Source of the DNA: Mesorhizobium kowhaii
Lineage (GTDB): Bacteria; Pseudomonadota; Alphaproteobacteria; Rhizobiales; Rhizobiaceae
NCBI RefSeq assembly: GCF_003253745.1
Contig: NZ_MZXV01000072.1
Location: 1-64,000, forward strand
Length of the DNA stretch: 64,000 nucleotides
Direction of reading: 5' to 3'
The first letter of the stretch is position 1. Each line of letters opens with the position of its first letter. A model generated the notes under the pieces. The model worked only from the letters and a program-made list of their open reading frames with translations, searched no databases and was not told where the DNA came from. Positions 1-9,977 of the stretch are shown here, one piece after another. The position numbers and the translations under genes were made by a program.

Positions 1-2
1 GC

Positions 3-1553
<1,551 letters not shown>

Positions 1554-1635
1554 GGTCCACGCACCTCAACAATCTCGATGGGCGGCAGTGATGCCGACGC
1601 GGAGCCAAGCCGGAGGCAAGAACGGAGGAAGGACG

Positions 1636-2430
1636 ATGATGCATGTTTCACCTGTGACGACGGAGCAGACCGATCCCGCGCAGACGAAAGCCGTCGCCGT
1701 CAAACGCGCTGCGGAGCACGGCCTCTACAATCCGCGTAACGAACATGATGCCTGCGGCGTCGGCTTCATTGCGCAGATGAAAGGCGTGAAGTCGCACCAG
1801 ATCGTCGAGGACGGCCTGGCCATGCTGCAGAACCTGACGCATCGCCGCGCCGTTGGCGCCGATCCGCTGGTCGGCGATGGCGCTGGCGTGCTGGTGCAGC
1901 TTCCAGACCGTTTCTTCCGCGAGGAGATGGCAACCCAGGGCATCGAACTGCCACCGGCGGGTCAATACGGCGTCGGACACTGGTTCATGCCGCAGGACGC
2001 CGCCTTGCGCGCCCATATCGAGGACATCATCGCCGAATCGGCGCAGTCCGAGGGGCTTCCGCTCATCGGGTTCCGTGACGTGCCCGTCAACAATTCGTTG
2101 CTGTCGAAGGCGCCCGACATCGTCGCGTCCGAGCCGTTCCATCGGCAGGTCTTCATCGGTCGCACGGCCAGACATTCCCGACGACGAGGAATACGAGGCC
2201 AAGCTCTATCTGCTGCGCAAGGTCATATCGGGCCGCATCTACGCCGAGAACGACAACAAGGACATCGGCTCCTACTGCGTGTCGCTGTCGGCGCGCACCA
2301 TCGTCTACAAGGGCATGTTCCTGGCCTATCAGGTCGGCGCCTATTACAAGGACCTGACCGATCCGCGCTTCGAAACCGCGCTGACCCTCGTCCACCAGCG
2401 CTTCTCGACCAACACCTTCCCAATACCAAA
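1636..2430 (+). pseudogene. gltB: Glutamate synthase large subunit, N-terminal remnant with frameshift
   Basis: GltB makes glutamate from glutamine and 2-oxoglutarate; the full protein is about 1500 residues. Only the start of the class II glutamine amidotransferase domain is present. The ATG pair at 1636/1639 follows a strong GGAGGAAGG ribosome site. The translation contains ERNEHDACGVGFIAQ-like sequence (here NEHDACGVGFIAQMKG), whose Cys is the amidotransferase nucleophile after processing, then HRRAVGADPLVGDGAG. Near 2160-2168 the frame moves: the match continues as PDIPDDEEYEAKLYLLRK in the next frame and on to TLVHQRFSTNTF, where homology stops at about 2430. The remnant cannot make enzyme. 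It probably came in by duplication of the chromosomal gene; its position right behind groEL reflects a junction rather than an operon. Confidence 0.9.
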
Positions 2431-2480
2431 CGCCGTCAAATCGCGTTTTCGAATACGCCAATGACAAGCTGTCACCCCAA

Positions 2481-3324
2481 TTACACCAGGAACTGTCTGT
2501 AGCCGCCGCCCATCAGGTAGCGGCCACGTTGGATGGCGCGACGCACCTGGTCGCGAAGATGGTTGCCTGGATGAGACCAATCTTCTTCGACACGCCGTCT
2601 CCCGAACAGGGCAATGGCGACTTCCTGATGAGATGCGCCGGCAAGCGAACCATCCAAGGCCTGGAGCACGATACGCAGACGCCCTCCGCGAGGTTCCGGC
2701 GGAAGGCAAGCAGCTGCCAGGCGGCCGCAATCATTGATGTCATTTAGGAACTGAAGGGCAGCGACATGGAACTTGAGGCGCCGCGGCGGCACGATTGCGT
2801 CGACATATAGCCGCAACGGGCGCAGAACGGAGGCACCGGAAACGACGATCTGCAGACTCCGACAGTCCGCCCTCAGCAGCACGTGCTGCACGCCGTCAGG
2901 TGTCGCCAGGATGTCCTTGCCGCACGAGAGGGAAAACAGATCAAGCGGTTCAAAATCGTGGTCGAGCCCACCCGGCTCCGCGGCCGCTCGTAGAACATGG
3001 GCGCAGTCGCGCGGATCCCAAAAGACCGTTGCCGACAGGGCGTCCGATTGTGGCGCGTCCGCGAAAAAGGAGGCTCCATTGCCTGAGGAAAGATGATCCT
3101 GTCGTCAGCTCGATTATCCTCGTATCGGCGCGTTTTCTGACAATGCAGGCGGGCGGTGCAATCCTGGCGTGGTCGCGCTGGAATTGCGGATTGCGCCGAA
3201 GAAATTCCCAGGCCCAGGCAGTGCGCGGCAACCGTCTGACGTAGTGGTAAGCTTCGTGACGACGCCAGTCCGGCCAGTCTACACGACCGACCGTCGCATC
3301 CTTGGGAAGACCAGCATCCGTCAC
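2481..3324 (-). CDS. fseA: FseA-like excision activator, two frames joined by a candidate +1 frameshift
   Basis: The first frame starts at GTG 3324, just after the traI stop, and ends at 2950 (124 codons). Its N-terminus has the DUF6499-type signature AWAWEFLRRNPQF (about residues 37-49). The second frame continues without a stop from about 3062 to 2481 and ends in a DUF2285 domain with EVAIALFGRRRVEEDW and RRAIQRGRYLMGGGYRQFL. The joint is at CTT TTT CGC (3069-3061): slipping +1 from UUU to UUC, both read by the same Phe tRNA, gives LLF-ADAPQSDAL and a 280-residue product. In ICEMlSym of Mesorhizobium R7A the msi172-msi171 pair, also downstream of traR-traI1, is translated by frameshifting into FseA, which activates excision. 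Family and context match well; that slippage occurs here is inference. A plain frameshift mutation is the alternative. Confidence 0.82.
3061..3069 (-). other. Candidate +1 programmed ribosomal frameshift site in fseA
   Basis: Minus-strand codons read CTT TTT CGC in the zero frame. Moving one base forward on TTT gives TTC, a better match for a GAA anticodon, followed by GCG GAC GCG in the DUF2285 frame. The upstream frame carries the DUF6499 homology up to FLRQWSLLF and the downstream frame carries all later homology, so the shift must fall in this short interval. Translating the 57 codons between 3062 and 2892 shows no stop. Confidence 0.65.
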
Positions 3325-3346
3325 GGCTCAGGTGTCCACAATAGCG

Positions 3347-3979
3347 CTATGCCGACGGGGCTAGAACCGGTTTCCACAGTACCGGTCCGCGCAAACGTCC
3401 CCTGCCGCGGATGCGCAAAAGGGTCGCGTGGGAAATCTCGAGAAGCCCGGCCACCGCCTCCGTTTTGCCGACGGGCATCGGCTGTCCGATGCGCGACAAT
3501 GGCCACGTTGCGAGGCGAAGGATCCGTTCCATGCGCGTATCGGTCACCGTTACTATCCGGGTGAGATCGTTGGCCAAGCCGAACTCGATCATGCCGGCGA
3601 AAAGCTCGTAGGTTGCCTGGGCCAGCCCGCCCGCTGCCTTGGGCGTTGACGGCGGGAGATCGAGCGCGAAACGACTGCTTTCCCATATCTCGGCGGTCGA
3701 GGGGACAACGTCACCACCCAGCAGCACCGGGAAAGTGTCGCGCAACATTGTGGGTCCGGTGCTGGGCAAAAGACGCACGCAACCGCGAATTCGCCAATCG
3801 GATCCCTTGAGCAGCAGATAGACAGGCTTGAAGCCGTCAAATGCGTCGGTTTCTATTTCGTCCTCGGTCTGAACTTCCCAATCGAGCCTTTCCTTGAACA
3901 CCCGATATCGCAGCCCGTGCATCTCTTTGAGCTCGCTTGCGAACTCGCCGTAAAGGTCGGGTGTTATCAGCTGCAGCAT
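3347..3979 (-). CDS. traI: Acyl-homoserine lactone synthase, LuxI/TraI family
   Basis: Makes the N-acyl-homoserine lactone signal from SAM and acyl-ACP. At 210 residues it has normal LuxI length. Conserved family positions are visible: LRYRVFKERLDWEV near residues 23-36, the acidic pair in ETDAFD, RGCVRLLP around residue 65, and EIWESSRFALD near residue 97. It lies downstream of traR on the same strand, with a dyad (4040-4055) 61 bases upstream of its ATG that fits a TraR operator. The fseA frame starts 22 bases after its stop, so traI and fseA are probably one transcript induced by TraR plus signal. No damage is seen. Confidence 0.93.
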   Translation of the reverse strand: MLQLITPDLYGEFASELKEMHGLRYRVFKERLDWEVQTEDEIETDAFDGFKPVYLLLKGSDWRIRGCVRLLPSTGPTMLRDTFPVLLGGDVVPSTAEIWESSRFALDLPPSTPKAAGGLAQATYELFAGMIEFGLANDLTRIVTVTDTRMERILRLATWPLSRIGQPMPVGKTEAVAGLLEISHATLLRIRGRGRLRGPVLWKPVLAPSA

Positions 3980-4039
3980 GGTCGCCTCCGTGCGGGATGT
4001 GTTCCCGCCATCGAAGGCTAAAGCTGACGGTGATTCAGC

Positions 4040-4055
4040 CTGTAGACGTTTACAG
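4040..4055. promoter_or_regulatory. Near-perfect 16-bp palindrome, candidate tra box for traI
   Basis: The sequence CTGTAGACGTTTACAG is a palindrome except for one base pair. It lies 61 bp upstream of the traI start, in the only gap between traR and traI. LuxR/TraR proteins bind 16-18-bp dyads at such a distance, usually overlapping the -35 region. Assignment to TraR rests on position and symmetry only. Confidence 0.72.
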
Positions 4056-4086
4056 CTATCTTGGCGGATACAGCTGTCTTGGCGGA
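4051..4086. repeat. Tandem 18-bp direct repeat beside the tra box
   Basis: TACAGCTATCTTGGCGGA (4051-4068) is followed at once by TACAGCTGTCTTGGCGGA (4069-4086), with 17 of 18 bases equal. The first unit shares its TACAG with the right half of the palindrome, so a half-site motif is repeated upstream of the traI promoter and close to the 3' end of traR. It could be an added half-site or simple replication slippage. Confidence 0.85.
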
Positions 4087-4090
4087 AGGA

Positions 4091-4816
4091 TCACGATCTC
4101 GCCTGACCGGACGCAGCCAGCCGTGCGACGGCCTGGTTGACAGTTCGCACGCCAAGCTTTGCCTTGGCGTTTTCCAGATGGAAGGTCACCGTGCGCTTCG
4201 AGACGCCGAGGATCTGGCTGACGTCCCAGGCCGACTTGCCGCGCGCCGTCCATTTCAGGCATTCGAACTCTCGCGGAGTGAGCGTTACACCATCCACCAC
4301 ACGATCGCCGCCGAGCCTGCGCCGGACATGGACGTGAAAGTTGACCGCCACCAGCTGCAATGCTTTTTCATAACGTGTCAGGGACCGCAAAAGCGGCGGA
4401 TGGGACTCATCGGAAGCAAAGGTCAGCGCAGCAAACCGGCCACGATGATCGTGCATCGACATCGTCAGTCCGCTACGGATGCCGAACTGAGCTGCACTCT
4501 CCAGAATTTGTTGCTGTGACGCCGGCAGACTTTTCCGAGCACGATCCAGGCCCCAATCAAAAGTATCCCAGCCTTGCAGCCCACGCAGGATGACCGGATC
4601 AAGACTGTGGTACCGCTGTTGCAGATAACGTGATGTCCAGGATGACGGATAGTTTGAGATCAGGCGCGGCGCGTCGCCGGGGACCGACGGGTAAGTAAAA
4701 TAGGCGAAGAGCGGAAAGTCGAAGCCGGCGGCGGCGGACGCCATTGTCTCACTGAGATCGGCGGCGTCGACGCTTGCGGAGAGTTGCTCGACGAAGTTCT
4801 CAAACACGCGATGCAT
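4091..4816 (-). CDS. traR: LuxR-type quorum-sensing regulator, TraR-like
   Basis: A 241-residue transcription factor that binds acyl-homoserine lactone and DNA. The N-terminal autoinducer domain shows the family Trp/Tyr/Asp pattern in SSWTSRYLQQRYHSLDPVIL (about residues 59-78) and a later TFDWGL. The C-terminal GerE helix-turn-helix begins at VTLTPREFECLKW and runs through VSQILGVSKRTVTFHLENAKAKLG. It is encoded just upstream of traI and fseA on the same strand. The likely role is activation of the traI-fseA transcript when cell density or signal level is high. No antiactivator gene (QseM type) was recognised in the window. Confidence 0.9.
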   Translation of the reverse strand: MHRVFENFVEQLSASVDAADLSETMASAAAGFDFPLFAYFTYPSVPGDAPRLISNYPSSWTSRYLQQRYHSLDPVILRGLQGWDTFDWGLDRARKSLPASQQQILESAAQFGIRSGLTMSMHDHRGRFAALTFASDESHPPLLRSLTRYEKALQLVAVNFHVHVRRRLGGDRVVDGVTLTPREFECLKWTARGKSAWDVSQILGVSKRTVTFHLENAKAKLGVRTVNQAVARLAASGQARS

Positions 4817-4965
4817 GTGCGTTTTGCGTAACCTCCGTGACTGTCGCTGGATGCCAGGCAGGACCCGGGTTTAAGCGGTCGCGCTCGTGGGATGTTGTCG
4901 CCTTCATCGCCGCCATTGCTTTCCTACCTCTGCTTGCGGAGCGTGCCGCTACGCCGACAACCTCG

Positions 4966-5829
4966 TTAATTTGTTGAACCAACCGGTGATGTTCTGATGT
5001 TGTCGATGAGCCGTGTGTCGCCGAGCCACGCCGCGACAAGCAAGCGCGCCGGTCGGTCAACGTTTGTCATCGGTTGCAGATCGGCTTCGCCGCGAAGCTC
5101 CAGGTATTCGACCTCGCGATAGCCTGCCGACAAGATTGCTGCGCGCGCTTCGGCAAGGGTTGGCAGGACGCAAGAGCCACGCGTAAACCGATCGGCCGCC
5201 TCGAGCAGGATCGATGCGAGCCTTGGGGCAACGGCGCGCTCCGCAGGCGAGAGCCGGGCATTGCGCGACGACAGAGCGAGACCATCGGCTTCGCGGACAG
5301 TCGGACAGGGGGTTATGGTGATTGGAATATCCAGGTCTCGGACCATGCGCCTGACAAGCTGAAGCTGCTGGAAATCCTTTTCGCCGAAAAAGGCGAAATC
5401 AGCGGCGGTTTGCAAGAAGAGCTTGGCAACGACGGTCGCCACGCCATCGAAATGGCCCGGCCGAAATGCGCCGCACAGGCCCTCGCCGATTGCGGCCACC
5501 GAAACAGTCGTAGCGAAGCCCGCAGGGTACATCTCCTCGCCATCCGGCACATAAAGCAGGTGTGCGCCCAACGGCCCGAGCTTTGCCGCATCTTGGTTTT
5601 CCGTCCGGGGATAGGCGGCAAGGTCGGCGGCACTGTTGAACTGCTTGGGGTTGACGAACAGCGTTACGACGACCCGATCCGCCTTCTGAAGCGCTGCACG
5701 CACGAGGCTCAGATGTCCTTCATGCAAGGCCCCCATGGTCGGTACCACCGCGACAGTTGCGCCCGAGCGGCGCCATCCTGCAACAACGGTGCGAAGCTCG
5801 GTAACGGTTCGAATGATCGGCACGCTCAT
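4966..5829 (-). CDS. panC: Pantothenate synthetase
   Basis: Joins pantoate and beta-alanine with ATP to form pantothenate. The protein is 287 residues, normal for the family. Motifs include VPTMGALHEGHLSLV (nucleotide binding, residues 29-43), LFVNPKQFN, FFGEKDFQQLQLVRRMV and ALSSRNARLSP. Its ATG overlaps the stop of the panB remnant upstream (ATGA), which shows an ancestral panBC operon. Since panB is broken, this PanC must draw pantoate from another source, perhaps a chromosomal panB. panD, which supplies beta-alanine, is intact 10 kb away. Codons run straight through with no damage. Confidence 0.95.
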   Translation of the reverse strand: MSVPIIRTVTELRTVVAGWRRSGATVAVVPTMGALHEGHLSLVRAALQKADRVVVTLFVNPKQFNSAADLAAYPRTENQDAAKLGPLGAHLLYVPDGEEMYPAGFATTVSVAAIGEGLCGAFRPGHFDGVATVVAKLFLQTAADFAFFGEKDFQQLQLVRRMVRDLDIPITITPCPTVREADGLALSSRNARLSPAERAVAPRLASILLEAADRFTRGSCVLPTLAEARAAILSAGYREVEYLELRGEADLQPMTNVDRPARLLVAAWLGDTRLIDNIRTSPVGSTN

Positions 5830-6254
5830 GCGAGGTCTCCGGCCCTCGAGGCGGTGGCGTAGACATGTTCGGCCGCCGGAAAGCGCCGGTCCCGCACATC
5901 GGCTGCGTAAGCGGCGATCGCCGCCTCGCCCTCTGAGCCTGGTTCGGTATGGCGCTTGACGAATTTCGGCCGAAAGCGGGTGAACATGCCCATGCCGTCG
6001 TCGACCATCGGGCCGTCGCAGGCTAGCCAGGCGCCAATGCCGATTGTTGGGATGGCGATCTGCGCAGTGATGGCCTGCGCAAGTTGCTCGGGCACTGTTT
6101 CCAGCACCACCGAAAAAGCGCCGGCCTCCATGACCGGGCCGGCGTCGCGCCTGATCCGCTCCGCATCGTCTCCCCGCCCCTGCACACGATAGCCGCCGAA
6201 TGTATTCATTGGCGCTGGGGGTGTAATCGCCTTTGTATCACCAGCTGCGCACAC
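5826..6254 (-). pseudogene. panB: Ketopantoate hydroxymethyltransferase, C-terminal remnant
   Basis: PanB adds a hydroxymethyl group from methylene-THF to ketoisovalerate. Homology begins only at NTFGGYRVQGRG (about 6209) and covers the C-terminal half: EAGAFSVVLETVP and IAIPTIGIGA are clear, so roughly the first half of a protein of about 270 residues, including the metal- and substrate-binding N-terminus, is missing. The segment WLACDGPMVDDGMGMF differs from the usual CDGQVLV-DDMLGMF pattern by small deletions, another sign of decay. The stop overlaps the panC ATG. The 16 residues before NTFGGY are unrelated and come from the joined upstream DNA. Confidence 0.88.
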
Positions 6255-6430
6255 CTGATGCCTCCTTCCCCTGCGTTACCCGCGGTGGGTGTCGCGTTTG
6301 GCACAGTTTTGTGCACGTGCGAAGAGCTAAAAAACGGCCATGCAGCTGTGCGCGTGTTGACGTACAGGCAGCCACGCTTACACTAAATCGATTCAGGCGC
6401 CCCGAGACTGGGCTAATCACTTTCGCGAAC

Positions 6431-7399
6431 ATGGACCATCAGGCAACAGGAACCAGGAAAGACAGAGCCGCCGTCAAGGCTGAGGACGTCAAAGTGGACC
6501 TGATCGCCGTTGTCGTCGCTGTAAACGACGGTGAACCCTGTGTCCTTACCATCGGGCAGGCGGACACGCTGCCCTCCGGACCATTTGCGCTTGAGCACCG
6601 ATCGCCGCAATCCGGGTTGAGGGGATGGGTCGAGCAGCAGACCGGGCACCCGCTGGGGTACATCGAGCAACTATACACATTCGCCGATCGGGACCGCATC
6701 GGGGCCGAGCGCCAGCAGCGCGTCATCTCCATCAGCTATCTCGCACTGACCCGCAAGGAACAGGCAGGGGGCTCGCCCAAGTGCGGCTGGCAAAGTTGGT
6801 ATGAATATTTTCCGTGGGAGGATCACCGCTCCGGCACGCCGGCGGTGGTGCTGGATGTTTTGCGACCGCGCCTGATTGAATGGGCGGATGGCGCCAGCGA
6901 CGCCGCCACGCGACGCGAACGCCGGCTGCGGGCGGCGATTGCCTTCGGCTTCGACGAGAGCCGTTGGAACGAGGAACTTACGCTTCAACGCTATGAGTTG
7001 GTCTACGAAGCAGGCCTGGTCCAAGAGGCCGGAATCGGACGGGACGCGCCCCCGCGTCCGCTGGTGCCCAGTAAATCCATGATCGCCGATCATCGCCGCA
7101 TCCTGGCAACGGCTATTGGGCGGTTGCGCTCCAAGATCAAATACCGGCCCGTCGTGTTCGAACTGATGCCGCCGCTCTTTACACTCTTGCGGCTGCAGCG
7201 AACCGTGGAGGCACTCTCCGGCAGGCTCATCAACAAGCCGAACTTTCGACGGCTCATAGAGCAGCAGGAGCTGGTTGAGAAAACCGGGGAGACGACCACC
7301 GAAACAGGGGGCCGGCCAGCGCAGCTCTACCGCTTCCGCCACGACATTCTCGATGAGAGGCCGGTGGCCGGGACAAAATTGCCGCTTACGAGGGCTTGA
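6431..7399 (+). CDS. nadQ: NadQ/NrtR-type regulator with Nudix-like domain
   Basis: A 322-residue protein of the COG4111 type, which in Rhizobiales is known as NadQ, the regulator of nadABC. The N-terminal half is a Nudix-like effector domain (VDLIAVVVAVNDGEPCVLTIG; LEHRSPQSGLRGWVEQQTGHPLGYIEQLYTFADRDR) and the C-terminal half a winged-helix region (FELMPPLFTLLRLQRTVEALSG; FRRLIEQQELVEKTG). I chose ATG 6431; upstream ATGs fall in unrelated DNA. The next gene is nadA, 65 bp downstream, and the gap holds strong inverted repeats (7406-7453). The -35 box of the nad promoter overlaps the nadQ stop codon. The expected role is repression of nadABC in response to NAD status; the effector is inference from the family. 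Confidence 0.85.
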   Translation: MDHQATGTRKDRAAVKAEDVKVDLIAVVVAVNDGEPCVLTIGQADTLPSGPFALEHRSPQSGLRGWVEQQTGHPLGYIEQLYTFADRDRIGAERQQRVISISYLALTRKEQAGGSPKCGWQSWYEYFPWEDHRSGTPAVVLDVLRPRLIEWADGASDAATRRERRLRAAIAFGFDESRWNEELTLQRYELVYEAGLVQEAGIGRDAPPRPLVPSKSMIADHRRILATAIGRLRSKIKYRPVVFELMPPLFTLLRLQRTVEALSGRLINKPNFRRLIEQQELVEKTGETTTETGGRPAQLYRFRHDILDERPVAGTKLPLTRA

Positions 7400-7425
7400 C
7401 ATCCCTTATAGTCACAAAGGATATA
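7396..7425 (+). promoter_or_regulatory. nadABC promoter
   Basis: A consensus -35 box TTGACA (7396-7401) overlaps the nadQ stop codon, and GATATA (7420-7425) follows at 18 bases as a -10 candidate. The nadA ATG is at 7465 behind CTGGAGG. The whole promoter lies inside the inverted-repeat region described next. Confidence 0.65.
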
Positions 7426-7453
7426 TAGGTCCTTATATTCTTTTGGACTATAA
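7406..7453. promoter_or_regulatory. Nested inverted repeats, candidate NadQ operator
   Basis: Outer arms TTATAGTC (7406-7413) and GACTATAA (7446-7453) are perfect inverted repeats. Inside them AAGGA (7417-7421) pairs with TCCTT (7430-7434). The region overlaps the -10 box and lies between nadQ and nadA, the expected place for a NadQ/NrtR-type repressor to block transcription. Confidence 0.7.
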
Positions 7454-7464
7454 CTGGAGGCTCG

Positions 7465-8439
7465 ATGAGCGCCATCCTGCCTTCGGGTGCGACCCTGTAC
7501 GACCGCGTTCGGCGCGTCGTCCCCCCGATCGAATGGCTCACCTTTCTAGACGACATCGAGGCAATTCTGGCGCTGAAGCGGGAGCGCAACGCCGTTATCC
7601 TGGCGCACAACTACCAGACGCCGGAGATCTTCCACTGTGTCGCCGACATCGTCGGCGACAGCCTGGCGCTTGCGCGCAAGGCAATGTCAGCCGACGCCGA
7701 TGTCATCGTGCTCGCCGGCGTGCATTTCATGGCCGAGACGGCAAAGCTGCTCAATCCGCAAAAGACAGTACTCATTCCTGACCGGCGCGCAGGCTGTTCC
7801 CTGGCGGACTCCATTACCGCCGAGGACGTGCGCCAGTTGCGGCAGCGCTATCCAGGCGTGCCGGTCGTCACCTATGTCAACACATCGGTCGAGGTGAAGG
7901 CCGAGTCCGATATCTGCTGTACCTCTGGCAATGCGAAAGCGGTCGTGGAATCCCTGGGTGTTCCTCGGGTGATCATGCTGCCGGACGAGTACCTGGCGAA
8001 GAACATCGCCGCCCAGAGCGACGTTGAGATCATCGCCTGGAAGGGCCACTGCGAGGTGCATGAGCGCTTCACGCCAGCCGATATCCGCCAGTTGCGCGAG
8101 GACCATCCGGGCGTGACGGTGCTGGCGCATCCCGAATGCCCGCCTGAGGTGGTGACTGAGGCCGATTTTTCCGGCTCGACCGCCGCCATGTGCGACTATG
8201 TCGAACGGCAAAAGCCGCCCCGCGTCGTGCTGATGACGGAGTGCTCGATGAGCGACAATGTCGCGCTCGCACATCCCGACATCGAGTTCATCCGTCCCTG
8301 CAATTTGTGCCCGCACATGAAGCGGATAACGCTCGCTAATATCCGTACAGCGCTCGAGCAGAACCACCATGCAGTCACCATCGAGCCCGGGATCGCGGGG
8401 CGCGCACGGCTTGCGGTCGAACGGATGCTGGCAATTTGA
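7465..8439 (+). CDS. nadA: Quinolinate synthase A
   Basis: A [4Fe-4S] enzyme that condenses iminoaspartate with dihydroxyacetone phosphate to quinolinate in NAD synthesis. 324 residues. The substrate-binding repeats show NAVILAHNYQTPEI, GVHFMAETAKLLNP and VVTYVNTSVEVKAESDICCTSGNA. Cysteines able to ligate the cluster sit in SDICCTSGNA, HPECPPEV and RPCNLCPHMKRI. It is the first gene of nadABC; its stop overlaps the nadB start. A strong GGAGG precedes ATG 7465. Control is probably by NadQ through the palindromes upstream. Confidence 0.96.
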   Translation: MSAILPSGATLYDRVRRVVPPIEWLTFLDDIEAILALKRERNAVILAHNYQTPEIFHCVADIVGDSLALARKAMSADADVIVLAGVHFMAETAKLLNPQKTVLIPDRRAGCSLADSITAEDVRQLRQRYPGVPVVTYVNTSVEVKAESDICCTSGNAKAVVESLGVPRVIMLPDEYLAKNIAAQSDVEIIAWKGHCEVHERFTPADIRQLREDHPGVTVLAHPECPPEVVTEADFSGSTAAMCDYVERQKPPRVVLMTECSMSDNVALAHPDIEFIRPCNLCPHMKRITLANIRTALEQNHHAVTIEPGIAGRARLAVERMLAI

Positions 8440-9977
8440 GCACCGATATCCGCAGCTTCTTCGGACGGCCCATTATCATCGGCGGCGGCATCGCCGGGCT
8501 GATGACTGCGCTTCATCTGGCCCCTGAGCCGGTGCTTCTTCTGTCCAGGACGCTACTCGGAGCTGACACATCGAGCACCTGGGCTCAGGGCGGTCTGGCC
8601 GCGAGCCTCGGTGAGGACGATGATCCGGCGCTGCATCTTGCCGACACGATTGCGGCCGGGGACGAGCTCTGCGACAAGGATATGGCAGGCCGCATCCTCC
8701 AGGACGCGCCCAGTGCGATCGAGGGGCTTGCCGGCTTTGGAGTCCCCTTCGACCGTACGTTCAAAGGGTCGCTGCGCCTTGGATTGGAGGCCGCGCACAG
8801 CCGACGGCGCATCGTTCACGCGCATGGTGACGGTACCGGGCGTGAGATCATGCGTGCCCTGATCGCGGCCGTGCGTTCCACTCCGTCGATTGTTGTCGTG
8901 GAGGGCGTGGAAGCGCGCCGGCTGGCGGTGCGAGAGAATGCGATCCGAGGCGTCTGGGCGAGCTGTTCGATAGGACAGGTCTTTTTCGGCTCGCGGCGGG
9001 TGGTCCTCGCCACCGGTGGGATCGGTGGATTGTTTCTCGACACCACCAATCCTTCGGGCAGTTGCGGACAGGGCCTGGCGCTTGCGGCTCGCGCGGGCGC
9101 TGTCTTTTCCGATCTGGAGTTCATCCAGTTCCATCCGACCGCGCTTGACGGACCGGAGCGTCCCATGACGCTGATCAGCGAGGCTGTTCGCGGCGAAGGT
9201 GCTGCCCTGATCGATGAAACCGGCCAGCCCTTTCTACAGGGTGTGCCAGGGGCGGAACTTGCGCCCCGCGATGTCTTGGCGCGCGCCGTGTGGAACCATC
9301 TTGCGAGCGGGCACCGTGTTTTTCTCGACGCGCGGCAACGGCCTGGCCCGGCATTCGCGCGACACTTCCCGACGATAGCATCAGCCTGTCGTGGAATTGG
9401 CCTCAATCCCGTGCGCGATCTCATTCCCATTCGTCCGGCCCAGCACTACCACATGGGTGGGGTCGCCGTTGACGGCTCCGGCCGTACCTCCGTCAAGGGG
9501 CTCTGGGCCTGCGGCGAGGTCGCCTCGACTGGACTGCATGGCGCCAACAGGCTCGCCAGCAATTCCTTGACCGAGGCCGTCGTTTGCGCGCGCTGGGTCG
9601 CTGAAAGCGTGGCCGGAACCCCTGCTCGCAGGACCAAGCCCGCGTTTGCAGATAATTATCCATCGCCCGATCCGCTACCCGTGCGTCCTTTCCTGTCGCG
9701 CGCTCTCGGCATCGTGCGGGATGGTGAAGGCTTGAAGGCAGCCGCACACGCCTTGCTGCCGCTCGCCCAAAGCAAGGACGCGTCATCGGATCCGGCGGCG
9801 GTCGGGCTGATGATCACAATTGCCGCCTTGCGCCGCCGGGAAAGCCGCGGTGCTCATTTCCGGACCGACTTTCCGCATCACGCCACTGTCGCCCGGCGCT
9901 CCGAAATCACCCTCGAAGCCGCCTTCGCAGAAGCGCGGGAACTCGCACAATTGCCAGTGCTGGAAGGAGTCACCTGA
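8436..9977 (+). CDS. nadB: L-aspartate oxidase
   Basis: An FAD enzyme that oxidises L-aspartate to iminoaspartate for NadA. 513 residues. The Rossmann FAD motif IIGGGIAGLMTALHL opens the protein, followed by SSTWAQGGLAASLGEDDDP, FIQFHPTAL, AVRGEGAALIDE and CGEVASTGLHGANRLASNSLTEAVVCARW, all typical of the succinate dehydrogenase/aspartate oxidase flavoprotein family. The start is TTG at 8436, overlapping the nadA TGA, which implies translational coupling. The C-terminal helical domain is somewhat short compared with the E. coli enzyme, as is common in alphaproteobacteria. nadC follows with a one-base overlap. Confidence 0.95.
   Translation: MSTDIRSFFGRPIIIGGGIAGLMTALHLAPEPVLLLSRTLLGADTSSTWAQGGLAASLGEDDDPALHLADTIAAGDELCDKDMAGRILQDAPSAIEGLAGFGVPFDRTFKGSLRLGLEAAHSRRRIVHAHGDGTGREIMRALIAAVRSTPSIVVVEGVEARRLAVRENAIRGVWASCSIGQVFFGSRRVVLATGGIGGLFLDTTNPSGSCGQGLALAARAGAVFSDLEFIQFHPTALDGPERPMTLISEAVRGEGAALIDETGQPFLQGVPGAELAPRDVLARAVWNHLASGHRVFLDARQRPGPAFARHFPTIASACRGIGLNPVRDLIPIRPAQHYHMGGVAVDGSGRTSVKGLWACGEVASTGLHGANRLASNSLTEAVVCARWVAESVAGTPARRTKPAFADNYPSPDPLPVRPFLSRALGIVRDGEGLKAAAHALLPLAQSKDASSDPAAVGLMITIAALRRRESRGAHFRTDFPHHATVARRSEITLEAAFAEARELAQLPVLEGVT

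Noticed and set aside
7406..7453. Nested palindromes as a terminator of nadQ
   Set aside because: No GC-rich stem with T-run; promoter boxes overlap it, so an operator fits better.
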